Positions 44,005 through 53,723 of a stretch of 64,000 bases of DNA are shown in pieces. Source of the stretch: Saprospiraceae bacterium (GTDB lineage: Bacteria > Bacteroidota > Bacteroidia > Chitinophagales > Saprospiraceae); assembly GCA_016709995.1 (NCBI GenBank), contig JADJLQ010000002.1:1162124-1226123 (forward strand). The letters run 5' to 3'. The notes beneath the pieces were generated by a model, which was not told the DNA's origin, ran no database searches, and worked only from the letters and a program-made list of their open reading frames with translations. The translations under genes and the position numbers were made by a program. How positions within the stretch are numbered: position 1 is the first letter of the stretch; each line of letters starts with the position of its first letter.

Positions 44005-45114
44005 TTGAATGATCGGTTATATATCAATGACGGTAAAGGGAAGTATGAATATCATGCAGACGCACTACCAGCCATGCCTGTAAGTAAAGGTTGTGTGGTA
44101 ACGATGGATCTCACCGGCGATGGTCATCTTGATCTTTTTGTCGGTGGGCGTTTGATACCGGGAAGATATCCGGAGTGCCCGGCTAGCTATATTTTGATCA
44201 ATGATGGTCATGGAAAATTTAATGACCAGACGAATCAATTCGCTGCAGAAATCAATAACCTGGGTATGGTCACAGATGCGCTGGCTTGTGATATCAACGG
44301 AGATAAAATCCAGGACTTGATCGTAGTCGGTGAGTGGATGCCTGTCACTATTTTTATACAGGAGCAAGGTAAACTTGTCAACAAAACAAACGATTATTTT
44401 GATTCAAATTATACAGGCTTGTGGAATACCATTGGTACTGCTGACTTTAATGGAGATCAAAAACCTGATTTCATCATTGGCAATCTGGGTACCAATGCTC
44501 AATTAAAGGCTAGCGCCTCGCAACCAATTTCTTTAGTGTATAAAGATTTTGATCAAAATGGATCGGTTGACCCTTTGCTCAATTCTTTTATCCAGGGCAA
44601 ACAGTATCCCTATGTCACCCGAGATGAGCTGGTAAAACAATTGACTTATTTAAAACCGCGATTTAATTCTTTCGAGAGTTACAGTGATGTCAATATCAAT
44701 GATTTGTTTAAAAAAGGTGAACTGGCTGATGCGCATACCTTACAAGCATCTTACCTGGAGACTTCTTGCTTTTTGAGTCAACCCAATGGCAAATACAAAC
44801 TTGGGCAGCTTCCTGTGCAAGCCCAGTTTGCTCCTGTACACACGGTCACGATTTATGATGTCGATCAGGATGGTTCCGATGATGTATTGCTCTGCGGCAA
44901 TGACAGTCAGATGAAGATCCGGCTCGGTAAGTCTGATGCCAATTATGGTGTTTTGCTCAAAGGTAATGGTGATGGTAATTTTAGGTATATACCTCAGATC
45001 CAATCCGGCCTGCAGGTCAAAGGAGATGTGCGATGTGTCATACCTTTGCAGGATGGAGCATTTTTCTTTGGTATCAATCATCTGCCATCTATTGTATATA
45101 AAATCAACAATTGA
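44005..45114 (+). CDS. FG-GAP/VCBS-repeat protein, C-terminal part of the same disrupted gene
   Basis: This frame is open from about 43852, where it reads HTYISDPISSFEASRNQTG, the direct continuation of the preceding UnbV protein. The listed start is only the first TTG in frame. It carries further calcium-type blades: VTMDLTGDGHLDLFVGGR, CDINGDKIQDLIVVGEW, TADFNGDQKPDFIIGNLG, VYKDFDQNGSVDPLL, and VDQDGSDDVLLCGN. It ends with a one-base overlap (TGATG) into the haloperoxidase gene, so translation is probably coupled. One added A in the run at 43844-43850 would join both frames. Confidence 0.85.
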   Translation: MNDRLYINDGKGKYEYHADALPAMPVSKGCVVTMDLTGDGHLDLFVGGRLIPGRYPECPASYILINDGHGKFNDQTNQFAAEINNLGMVTDALACDINGDKIQDLIVVGEWMPVTIFIQEQGKLVNKTNDYFDSNYTGLWNTIGTADFNGDQKPDFIIGNLGTNAQLKASASQPISLVYKDFDQNGSVDPLLNSFIQGKQYPYVTRDELVKQLTYLKPRFNSFESYSDVNINDLFKKGELADAHTLQASYLETSCFLSQPNGKYKLGQLPVQAQFAPVHTVTIYDVDQDGSDDVLLCGNDSQMKIRLGKSDANYGVLLKGNGDGNFRYIPQIQSGLQVKGDVRCVIPLQDGAFFFGINHLPSIVYKINN

Positions 45115-46457
45115 TGAAAACTAAGTCTCTTCATATCGGCTCGTGGTTAGTGTTTTGTGTGTTGGCTATATCGTGTTCCAGATCTCATGCTCCCAAATAT
45201 GCCCCGGAAGAAATTGTGCGCAGATGGGCTGAGATGACTCTTTTTATCACCAAAAACACCCCTGCTAACTCTCCTACGTTTGCTTCTCGGGCGATGGGAT
45301 ATATTGGACTGACCATGTACGAATCTGTAGTACCTGGATTCTCCGATTACCGTTCCGTGGCCGATCAATTGAATGGTACATTGGTCTTGCCTGGCACAAC
45401 TGATCAGCATTACGATTGGGTGCTGGCACTCAATGCCGGCCAGGCCCAGATTTTGAGATCCATTTATATCCAGACTTCAGATAGCAACAAATTGAGAATC
45501 GATTCTTTAGAAAAAGCTGTTTTGAAGATGTATTCTTCAATGCTTGATCGTAAAACTATTCAGCGATCTGTTGATTTTGGCTCCGCAGTTGCAGATTCTA
45601 TTTTTCATTGGTCCATGAGTGATGGAGGTCATCGAGGTTATTTGCACAATTTCGATAAGACCATGGTTCATCCCGAATTTCCGGGTTCATGGAAACCGCC
45701 GTTGTATTCTCAATCGATCAGTCATTTTCCTTTACATCCATATTGGGGTAAAAACAGAACTTTTGTCAAAGCCAATGCTGATCTCAAGACGCCTGATATG
45801 ATTCCTTATAGTGAGGACAAAAATTCTGCTTACTACCACCAATATCTCGAAGTCTATCAAAAGGAAAAAACACTTACCCAAGCTGAGAAAGAAGCTGCCA
45901 TCTGGTGGGGAGATGACCCTGATGTAACTTTTACACCTCCTGGGCATTCTTTTTACCTGGCGATGAAAGTGATGGATCAAACTCATCCTGATTTTATACT
46001 TGCAACTATGACTTATGCCCGCGTTGGACTGGCTGTGGCAGATGCTTTCATCAATTGCTGGAAATGGAAATATCATTTTTTCTCAGAGCGTCCTAATACT
46101 TATATACCGGCGCATATAGACAAGGACTGGGTTTCGTTTTGGCCAGATCCTCCCTTTCCTGCTTTCCCTTCTGGTCATGCTATCAATGCAGGAGCTGCCA
46201 CTACTATATTACAAGAACTGTATGGTGAGCAGATCACGGTGGTCGATAGCTCCCATGCTGGTCGTCATAGGGATGAAGTGAGGAACGTGGATTTTGTCCC
46301 TCAGTCTTTTACATCCTTGTCTCAGCTTGCCCGGGCGGTAGCAGATTCTAGGTTTTATGGAGGCATCCATACGCATCAGGACAATGATATTGGATTGCAG
46401 GAAGGTGCTCGAATAGCTCAAAACATAATAGCACTAAAGTGGAAGAAAGCACAATGA
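45114..46457 (+). CDS. Vanadium-dependent haloperoxidase-like / PAP2-superfamily lipoprotein
   Basis: Starting at ATG 45114 gives 447 residues with a lipoprotein signal (VFCVLAISCSRSHA). The three PAP2/vanadium-haloperoxidase phosphate- or vanadate-binding motifs are all intact: KYHFFSERP (K-x6-RP), FPSGHAINAG (PSGH) and SRFYGGIHTHQD (SR-x5-H-x3-D). It should bind vanadate or act as an acid phosphatase on the cell surface. The start overlaps the UnbV gene stop by one base, and its own stop overlaps the next start (ATGA). So it is tightly coupled with two FG-GAP/UnbV proteins downstream of a SusC/SusD pair. Confidence 0.9.
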   Translation: MKTKSLHIGSWLVFCVLAISCSRSHAPKYAPEEIVRRWAEMTLFITKNTPANSPTFASRAMGYIGLTMYESVVPGFSDYRSVADQLNGTLVLPGTTDQHYDWVLALNAGQAQILRSIYIQTSDSNKLRIDSLEKAVLKMYSSMLDRKTIQRSVDFGSAVADSIFHWSMSDGGHRGYLHNFDKTMVHPEFPGSWKPPLYSQSISHFPLHPYWGKNRTFVKANADLKTPDMIPYSEDKNSAYYHQYLEVYQKEKTLTQAEKEAAIWWGDDPDVTFTPPGHSFYLAMKVMDQTHPDFILATMTYARVGLAVADAFINCWKWKYHFFSERPNTYIPAHIDKDWVSFWPDPPFPAFPSGHAINAGAATTILQELYGEQITVVDSSHAGRHRDEVRNVDFVPQSFTSLSQLARAVADSRFYGGIHTHQDNDIGLQEGARIAQNIIALKWKKAQ

Positions 46458-48145
46458 GGCGGGTTTATTTATTCTTGATTACAACTCTGATCAATTTCTC
46501 TCTGACACAGGCACAAAAACCTTTCACGGATGTGACCCACCAGGCAGGTATCGATCATCAGTTTAAAGTATACGAAGGTATGTTTGGTGGTGGAGCTTGT
46601 GTATTGGATGTTAATCATGACGATTGGGAAGATGTCTATCTCACGAGTGGTATGAATAATGATGCATTATATCTCAATCAGCGGGATGGGACCTTTAAAA
46701 ATATATTCGAACAATCCGGGTTGACTCTGACCAAACATTTTGTCACCCAGGGTGTGGTCAGTGCAGATTTTGACAAAGATGGCTGGGAAGATTTATTCAT
46801 CACGACCATTACTTCCAGGGACAGTGTCAAACAGATCCCCCGTGCCATCAACCTATTATTTTTGAACAATCACGATGGTACTTTTAGAGACGCTACCTCC
46901 GCATTCAGATTGGATAAAATGAATTCATTCTCTACCGGAGCCAGTGTGAGCGATATCAATCAGGATGGCTATCCGGATATGTATATTGGAAATTATTTTC
47001 ATGAATACCAGGGTGAACTCAGCACCATCAGTGATGCCACCATCGTCAATGCCAATCAGACGGCCAGGGGATACTTGTTGCTCAACCACAAAGGCAAATA
47101 CTTTTCAAATGTATATGATCAATACGGTATGCATCACAAAGGATTTGGGTTTGGAGGAATATTTACAGATTATGACAATGATGGTGACCAGGACCTTTTT
47201 ATCAACCAGGATTTTGGATATAAAGCCATACCCGATTATTTATACCAGAATCAATATCCACAAAAAAAATTCGTCGATGTAAGCGATACGACTCATATGG
47301 ATCTCAAGATCAATTCCATGGGTACCGCCGTAGGCGATTATGACAACGATGGGGATATGGATTATTATGTGACCAATATCCGATTCAATTATTTTATGGT
47401 CAATCATATCAACGAAGGACTGCCTTTTATCAACAAATTGACTGATTTTGGGATGAATTTTGTTTCGATCAGTTGGGGAGCAAACTTCGCCGATTTTGAT
47501 CAGGACGGTGACCTGGATCTTTATGTAGCCAACGGTGACCTCAATCCTAATTGTGTGCCAATGGCTGACTTTTATTTTAAAAATGATATCAATGCAGGAG
47601 GAAGATTTGCTGATATTGCAGGACTCGTGGGTCTCAACGATTATGGTATTGGCAGAGGCTCCGTCACCTTTGACTATGATCATGATGGCGATCTGGATAT
47701 TCTGGTGATCAATCAAAAACCAGTATTGGACTATCCGGTCAATTCAAACACCCACCTTTATCGCAATGACTCCACTCAAGGCAATTGGTTTCAGATAAAA
47801 TTGCATGGTACCCAATCTGAGACCAGCGGCATCGGCTCCCGGGTAGAGATCGTAGCTGGTCACCAAAGAATGATCCGTGAGGTGGATGGAGGTAGTTCCA
47901 GCCATTTATCCCAAAATTCCACGATCGTCCATTTTGGATTGGGTACTGCTGCGATCGTCGATTCTGTGATCGTCATTTGGAACAAACACCATCGACAAGT
48001 GTTGGCCAACCAAAAGGCCAATCAAATGATAACCATAGAGGAAGCCGTTATTGACCATGCTTCTTACCCACAGTCTTGGCTTTTATTGATCGGTTTACTG
48101 GCTATCGCTTTGATTTATTTTGTGATAAGGAAAATCACTAAATAA
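46454..48145 (+). CDS. FG-GAP/VCBS-repeat protein with C-terminal UnbV (ASPIC) domain and membrane anchor
   Basis: The ATG at 46454 overlaps the haloperoxidase stop (ATGA); the GTG at 46439 is rejected. The 563 residues comprise a signal peptide (LFLITTLINFSLTQAQ), FG-GAP/VCBS blades (VLDVNHDDWEDVYL, ADFDKDGWEDLFI, SDINQDGYPDMYIGNYF, GDYDNDGDMDYYV, FDYDHDGDLDILVI), and an UnbV/ASPIC domain (GIGSRVEIVAGHQRMIREVDGG and HFGLGTAAIVDSVIVIW). A final membrane helix (LLLIGLLAIALIYFVI) precedes a short basic tail. It is likely anchored at a membrane by that helix. It is about half the length of the first UnbV protein of the unit. Confidence 0.9.
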   Translation: MRRVYLFLITTLINFSLTQAQKPFTDVTHQAGIDHQFKVYEGMFGGGACVLDVNHDDWEDVYLTSGMNNDALYLNQRDGTFKNIFEQSGLTLTKHFVTQGVVSADFDKDGWEDLFITTITSRDSVKQIPRAINLLFLNNHDGTFRDATSAFRLDKMNSFSTGASVSDINQDGYPDMYIGNYFHEYQGELSTISDATIVNANQTARGYLLLNHKGKYFSNVYDQYGMHHKGFGFGGIFTDYDNDGDQDLFINQDFGYKAIPDYLYQNQYPQKKFVDVSDTTHMDLKINSMGTAVGDYDNDGDMDYYVTNIRFNYFMVNHINEGLPFINKLTDFGMNFVSISWGANFADFDQDGDLDLYVANGDLNPNCVPMADFYFKNDINAGGRFADIAGLVGLNDYGIGRGSVTFDYDHDGDLDILVINQKPVLDYPVNSNTHLYRNDSTQGNWFQIKLHGTQSETSGIGSRVEIVAGHQRMIREVDGGSSSHLSQNSTIVHFGLGTAAIVDSVIVIWNKHHRQVLANQKANQMITIEEAVIDHASYPQSWLLLIGLLAIALIYFVIRKITK

Positions 48146-48261
48146 ATAGTACGATTGGAGGGTGGTAAGAACAATCTTGGATTCAAGATAAGATCCTATT
48201 TATTTGAGGTAACTGACTATTAAACGTTTTGTTGTATTGTGTGTGCCCTGCCTTTTTTTTC

Positions 48262-48810
48262 TTAATTCCAAAGCTTACTCCAATCCACCCTGATGCGGTA
48301 ATTCTGGGTTAATTCAATTTCAGAATTTGTTCCATCACCAGGGAGTGCTAAGGTATATTTTCCATTCTTATTTAAGACATAGACTTCAACTTCATGCGAG
48401 TCTATATCTACGATTACATAATATTGTATTCCAAAGTTTTGGTAAATGTAAAACTTATTATTTCTGTCTTTTAAAGCAGTGGCGGGGGAGAGGACTTCAA
48501 TCACTAAATTTGGAGGAAAATCAAGATAGGGTTTACTGATTTCATTGCAAACAATTAATAAATCGGGCTGAACAATGGTGTCTTCTTCTACCTTGACATC
48601 AATAAAATCATACACAGTGCAATCCAAACATGCAGCTACATCCAGTGCATTTAAAAAAGTCTGGTGCAATTTGGCCACGATTCGCTGATGTTTTGGCGCA
48701 GGCGTAGGGCTCATGGCATAAGGAATGCCTTCTAATAACTCCCATCGTCCCTCCCACTTGCGATATTCATCATAGGTATAGTGGGGTAGCACTTTTATAG
48801 AATTTGACAT
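48262..48810 (-). CDS. Uma2-family (DUF820) putative restriction-type endonuclease fold protein
   Basis: This 182-residue protein has the Uma2 layout: YTYDEYRKWEGRWELLEGIPYAMSPTPAPKHQRI, DFIDVKVEEDTIVQPDLLIVCNE and PNLVIEVLSPATALKDRNNKFYIYQNFGIQYYVIVD. The Asp of QPDLLIV, Glu of VIEVLS and the following Lys are the PD-(D/E)XK-type residues. Genes of this family occur in many genomes, often singly; their targets are unknown. No toxin-antitoxin or restriction partner is adjacent. Confidence 0.85.
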   Translation of the reverse strand: MSNSIKVLPHYTYDEYRKWEGRWELLEGIPYAMSPTPAPKHQRIVAKLHQTFLNALDVAACLDCTVYDFIDVKVEEDTIVQPDLLIVCNEISKPYLDFPPNLVIEVLSPATALKDRNNKFYIYQNFGIQYYVIVDIDSHEVEVYVLNKNGKYTLALPGDGTNSEIELTQNYRIRVDWSKLWN

Positions 48811-48865
48811 GGTTCCAAAGATAGGGTAATTTGAATGTTTTAGGGTTTCCTGGTTTATCGAAGCA

Positions 48866-48906
48866 AAAAAGCCGGCATAACTAATTTTGTTCTAGCCGGC
48901 TTTTGT
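48866..48906 (-). terminator. Rho-independent terminator of the MBL/rhodanese gene
   Basis: AAAAGCCGGC (48867-48876) and GCCGGCTTTT (48895-48904) form a 10-bp stem with an 18-base loop, about 20 bp past the stop of the minus-strand MBL gene. T/A tracts on both sides allow bidirectional action. Confidence 0.8.
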
Positions 48907-48923
48907 TATAAACCCCAAAATTA

Positions 48924-50345
48924 CTACAACATTGATTTCTGCTCTTCATACCTGGACTTAGGCAGCGAAGTTTCGCTCAAGGCAGTCATACCACCTTTAA
49001 TATTGACGATTTGTTCGTACCCTCTCACTTTGAGGATAGAAGCAGTGATTGCAGATCGATATCCTCCGGCACAATACATATAGTAAGTTTTCTTTCGGTC
49101 AAGCATACTCATATTGTGATTGATGAAATCCAGTGGAAAGTTTTCTGCACCCAGGATATGCTGTGCATTATATTCGGATTCTTTTCTCACATCAAGCAGG
49201 TGGAGTGTTTTATCCTGTTGATACAATCGCGCGAATTCTTCTGAGCTCAGCTCCCGAAGTTGATCTACCGGATATCCTTCCTTTATCCAGGATTGTAGAC
49301 CACCCTTGAGGTATCCAATTGAATTGTCATACCCTACTCTGGCTAGTCGGGTGACCGTCTCTTCTTCTCTCCCTTCGTCAGTGACCAGGAGAATAGGTTT
49401 TTTCATATCAGTAATCAAAGTACCCACCCATGGGGCGAATTGACTATCAAGTCCGATGAATAATGATCCAGGTAGAAAAGAGGCAGCAAAATCTTCTTTA
49501 CTACGGGTATCAATGACCAGCGCTTCTGTGGTCTCCCAGACTAATTGAAATTCTTTTGCGGTGAGCGGGGTAGTACCTTTCTTGATGATTTCATCTATGC
49601 TTTTGATGCCACCTTGTAAGTTCATCAATACATTCGAAGGGAAATATTGCGGTGGTTCTATCAATCCTTCTGTAACTTCCTGAATAAATTCATCTTTGGT
49701 CATATCAGCTCTCAGAGCATAATTAAACTTTTTCTGATGGCCAAGGGTGTCGATCGTTTCGTCTGACATTTTTTTGCCACAGGCACTGCCGGCCCCATGC
49801 CCCGGATATACGATGACATGATCAGCCAAAGGCATGATTTTATCACGTAGCGAATCATATAAATGTCCTGCCAATATCTGAGGTGTGACATCTGCATTTA
49901 ATTTCTGTACCAAATCGGGTCGACCTACATCTCCAATAAATAAGGTATCGCCGGAAAAGATTGCATAGTCCTTTTCCTGTTCATCTCTTAATAAATAGGT
50001 CGAAGATTCCATCGTATGGCCTGGAGTATGCAATACTTTGATCGTAACTTTGCCCAATTTGAGGATCTCTCCATCAGTAGCTACATGCACAGGATAGGAC
50101 GGCGCAGCGGTAGGGCCGAATACGATGGCCGCTCCGGTCTTTGCAGACAGATCCTGATGACCGCTCACAAAATCTGCATGAAAATGTGTCTCCAGTATGT
50201 ATTTAATTTTTGCGCCGTCCTGTTGCGCTCTTTCTATATAAGGCTGGGTCTCTCTGAGTGGATCTATGATGGCTACTTCGCCCTCACTTTCAATATAATA
50301 AGCTGCCTCTGCCAGGCATCCTGTATAAATTTGATCAATTTTCAT
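48924..50345 (-). CDS. MBL-fold hydrolase with two rhodanese domains (persulfide dioxygenase-like)
   Basis: This 473-residue protein has an ETHE1-like metallo-beta-lactamase domain: metal motif THFHADFVSGH (H54, H56, D58), VLHTPGHTMESS, FSGDTLFIGDVGRPDL and VYPGHGAGSACG. The first rhodanese domain (LVIDTRSKEDFAASFLPGSL) lacks a catalytic Cys. The second has CAGGYRSAITASIL with an active-site Cys. Such fusions are linked to oxidation of glutathione or other persulfides and to sulfide detoxification. There is no export signal. It is a single-gene unit ended by a terminator. Confidence 0.9.
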   Translation of the reverse strand: MKIDQIYTGCLAEAAYYIESEGEVAIIDPLRETQPYIERAQQDGAKIKYILETHFHADFVSGHQDLSAKTGAAIVFGPTAAPSYPVHVATDGEILKLGKVTIKVLHTPGHTMESSTYLLRDEQEKDYAIFSGDTLFIGDVGRPDLVQKLNADVTPQILAGHLYDSLRDKIMPLADHVIVYPGHGAGSACGKKMSDETIDTLGHQKKFNYALRADMTKDEFIQEVTEGLIEPPQYFPSNVLMNLQGGIKSIDEIIKKGTTPLTAKEFQLVWETTEALVIDTRSKEDFAASFLPGSLFIGLDSQFAPWVGTLITDMKKPILLVTDEGREEETVTRLARVGYDNSIGYLKGGLQSWIKEGYPVDQLRELSSEEFARLYQQDKTLHLLDVRKESEYNAQHILGAENFPLDFINHNMSMLDRKKTYYMYCAGGYRSAITASILKVRGYEQIVNIKGGMTALSETSLPKSRYEEQKSML

Positions 50346-51014
50346 TTTATTAAATTTTTGAATAGTTAAACCATTATAATATCATCCTGACTGACTCATC
50401 AATCAGCTGCAATTGGATATATATCCTGCACCTTAATAGTATATTCTATCAAAACTCAGGGGCAGCGGCTTCGACATCTGTTTTTATTCATTTAAACATT
50501 TTAAGACACAGCAAAACTATTGGTCGATTGGATTTATTTGGGCAATTTTGATCACTGGGCGTCATGATTTTAGTCAGTATCTTAATTATTCACCTGCATT
50601 TTTTTTCATTTATTATTGGTCAAGTCTGATCTGGTGTTGAAACTAAACAACAAGCTTTTTTCATTTGTAAAATTGAACCAAAATTATTCCTGTCTTGAAA
50701 ACAACTGAAGCAGAAAGTGACCCATATTCTTTTTGAAAATATTTGACACTAGTCGGATTATCAGAATGATATATATTTAATTATTTTGCATTTTTTAACT
50801 GGCAAGAATATGCTAAAATTTTGGATTCGGATTATCAGCAGATTTCCTATATCAAAAGAGTAATTTTAATTGGAACAGACTCTTTGGCCCAGAATTAGTA
50901 ATATCAAGTTTTATGACTTTGAAGTCAATGACCTTAGAGCCTGTGGTTTAAAAAAATTTACCAAATAAACCAGGAGTCTGAAGAGCACATATTAGCACTA
51001 ACTTCGCTAGAATT
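50346..51014. other. Intergenic region, no gene seen
   Basis: This 669-bp gap separates the divergent MBL/rhodanese and hybrid kinase genes. It is AT-rich with scattered stops in all frames and no recognisable family, tRNA or repeat. Promoters for both genes are expected here but no consensus element was picked out. Confidence 0.4.
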
Positions 51015-53723
51015 ATGTATAACCTTTTTTTTACAAAACATCTCCCTCTGGCTGTAAAAAATGCATTTTTTTATTTGTTTTTAATCGTGTTTTCGTCATT
51101 CTTTATTGGTTATACCATTTATAGATTGAGCGCCAAAATGATTGTTTCTTCTTCTAAAGACAAGATTAAAAATGAAGTAGAAAGCATCAGCCTGAAAATG
51201 ACGGCTCAGTTTGAGCATGTAGCCCGGGATATTCGTTTTTTGTCTATTAATCCGCTGGTGGAAGATTATATTCATACGACTGCTGACCAGAAAGATTTTC
51301 ATTATGCAAGATTAGGCGAAGAGTTTAAAGCATTGTTGTATTCAAAACCTGCTTACTTTCAGGTCCGGCTGATTGGTGTAGCTGATGGAGGTAGGGAATT
51401 GGTGAGAGCAGATCGAACTAACGACGGCGTCGTCCTGGCGCCACGACAAAAATTACAGCAAAAGGGGGATAGAAATTATTTTGAAGAAGCATCCAGATTA
51501 ACTCAGGGCTCTATCTATTTTTCTGAAATAGATTTAAACCGGGAATTTGGCTCTCTGCAGATACCCTATATTCCCACACTTCGTGTCGCGTGTCCTATCT
51601 ACTCTGATCGGGCTTTGTATGGAATCGTCATCATTAATATGAATTTGCAAAACTTGTTTAATGATTTAAAAAAAACAGTGTCTGCCGAAGAAGTAATGTA
51701 TGTCTTCAACAACGCAGGTTACTTTTTAATCCATCCGGATGAAAAAGAATGTTTTGGTTTTGAATTTGGCAGACCCCCGAATGCCTATTATTGGTTTCCG
51801 GATCTGACCAGGGTGGATCCTGCTTTTAAGCGAAAAGTAGCCCCTGATAGCCTCTTGATATCAGAAAAATATGTTACTGAGTTTTTTACCTTACTCCACC
51901 CAAGAACAGACTACAAGCTTTTTGTAGCTATCAGTACTCCGGAGCGGTATATTTTGTACCCTTTCGTATCATGGCGAAAAAAGACATTCTGGCTGACCCT
52001 GTTTATTACACTTGGTTTTCTTGCGATTGCCTTCTTATGGATGCGGAGGCAATCTAAAGAACTAAAAAAGATCACCCGGTCAATGGTTCAATTCTCAAAA
52101 GACCACAAAGAGAGTCGGCTCGTCGTTAACAATACAGATGAAATAGGTGAACTGGCTACTGCTTTTTCGTCCATGGCTTCAACAATCAGCAAAAATGTCC
52201 AGGAATTGGAGTCTTCCCGCGAGATCGCAGTGAAAGCCAATCTTTCTAAAGAGGAGTTCCTCGAAAATATGAGTCATGAAATCCGAAATCCTCTGCAAAG
52301 TATCCTGGGTATGACCAATATTCTCGAGCAAAACCTACCCAGGCCGGATCAACAGTCAGCCATCAGGACTATTCAATTTAGCTCCAAACAATTACTATCA
52401 CTAGTCAACGATATCCTGGACTTTTCAAAAATAAAAATCGGACAGATTACCTTACATCCCGAAGAAATAAATCTGTCCAGACTAATTAAAGATATTATCT
52501 CCAGTCATCTTTTCCTGTCTAAGTCCAAACATCTGATATTGGATTATGATCTGGAAGCCGGCTTGGAAGATATCTTTGTTTTCCTGGACCCCTTAAGGCT
52601 GAGTCAAATTCTGAATAATTTAATAATCAATGCTATTAAATTTTCTCCCCCGGGCGGACGGATCGTATTAGAGTTACATTCCATTCGCCAGGAGGATGAT
52701 GTCATACTTGATTTTGAAGTCATAGATCAAGGTGACGGAATTCCTTTGGAAGAATTAGATAAAATCCAAAAAAGACATTATACGCAGGGCGCTACGGACT
52801 TAAATTCAAATTTGTCGGGTGCCGGGCTTGGATTGCCCATTATCATTCAATTGCTTCATTTATTTGACTCAGAATTGAAGGTGGAATCAACTCAAGGAAT
52901 AGGTTCCAAATTTTCATTCAGACTGGTATCCAAATATATTCAAACTACGCAGCAGCAAGATGTTACTCACGCTCCTTTGAACACACTTCCACCAGCCATC
53001 AACTCCATCTTATGTATAGATGACGATCCGCAGATCATTTATTTTTACAAGCAGGTATTTAATAAGCAAGGCACGCAACTCATATGCGTTCAGAATAAAG
53101 CAGAATTGGAAGTTTTGCAGGGTTCAGCATCATTTGATTTGATCATTGCCGATTACATGCTACAAGGCATGCCTGTAAACCAATTCTTGCCAATATTAAT
53201 GACACTAAGATCCAAGCAGGCTTTGTTAATTTTATTAAGTGGTATGAATATGCAATTGGTTAATGATCAACTTGGAGATATGGCCATAGATGCATTTATC
53301 CAAAAGCCTGTATCATCGCCCATATTGTTTAATCGAATTATGGAAGCCTGGATGTTTAAACATCACAATCCCCCATTCATGGATGAATTTTATATTGACT
53401 ACGATCATCAAAAGGATTTAATTCAAAATGCCCTTTATATCTTAATCGAGGAATGGGAGGAGATGAGAGTCCAATTAAACCAAGCCCTTCAAATCAAAGA
53501 TCAACAAACCTTTGAGCAGGTTTTTCACAAAATCATTACTACGATCAGGCGATTTAAATTATTTACTATTAATGATCTGTTGAATGAAATGAATGAATTA
53601 ATGCAAATCGACAGTCCGATTGATGTCAATAGTATTTCAAGATTGAACCATTTGATGCAGCAAGTAGAATCTTATTTTGTGCACCAGTTGGAGGAATTAA
53701 AAGACGGTATCATAAAGTATTGA
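51015..53723 (+). CDS. Hybrid sensor histidine kinase: Cache-type sensor, HAMP, HisKA, HATPase, receiver, HPt-like tail
   Basis: This 902-residue protein has TM1 (about 17-37), a periplasmic Cache-like sensor (about 40-315, with ELVRADRTNDG and the LRVACPIYSDRALYGIVIINM strand pair), and TM2 (about 325-343). A HAMP segment (ITRSMVQFSKDHKESRLVVNNTDEIGEL) and a dimerisation helix with phospho-accepting His421 (ENMSHEIRNPLQ) follow. The ATPase has NAIKFSPPGG, DQGDGIP and GAGLGLPI. The receiver has D669-D671, phospho-Asp713 and Lys764. The C-terminal FHKIITTIRRFKLF resembles a weak HPt. It overlaps the convergent LytTR gene by 14 bp. Confidence 0.92.
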   Translation: MYNLFFTKHLPLAVKNAFFYLFLIVFSSFFIGYTIYRLSAKMIVSSSKDKIKNEVESISLKMTAQFEHVARDIRFLSINPLVEDYIHTTADQKDFHYARLGEEFKALLYSKPAYFQVRLIGVADGGRELVRADRTNDGVVLAPRQKLQQKGDRNYFEEASRLTQGSIYFSEIDLNREFGSLQIPYIPTLRVACPIYSDRALYGIVIINMNLQNLFNDLKKTVSAEEVMYVFNNAGYFLIHPDEKECFGFEFGRPPNAYYWFPDLTRVDPAFKRKVAPDSLLISEKYVTEFFTLLHPRTDYKLFVAISTPERYILYPFVSWRKKTFWLTLFITLGFLAIAFLWMRRQSKELKKITRSMVQFSKDHKESRLVVNNTDEIGELATAFSSMASTISKNVQELESSREIAVKANLSKEEFLENMSHEIRNPLQSILGMTNILEQNLPRPDQQSAIRTIQFSSKQLLSLVNDILDFSKIKIGQITLHPEEINLSRLIKDIISSHLFLSKSKHLILDYDLEAGLEDIFVFLDPLRLSQILNNLIINAIKFSPPGGRIVLELHSIRQEDDVILDFEVIDQGDGIPLEELDKIQKRHYTQGATDLNSNLSGAGLGLPIIIQLLHLFDSELKVESTQGIGSKFSFRLVSKYIQTTQQQDVTHAPLNTLPPAINSILCIDDDPQIIYFYKQVFNKQGTQLICVQNKAELEVLQGSASFDLIIADYMLQGMPVNQFLPILMTLRSKQALLILLSGMNMQLVNDQLGDMAIDAFIQKPVSSPILFNRIMEAWMFKHHNPPFMDEFYIDYDHQKDLIQNALYILIEEWEEMRVQLNQALQIKDQQTFEQVFHKIITTIRRFKLFTINDLLNEMNELMQIDSPIDVNSISRLNHLMQQVESYFVHQLEELKDGIIKY

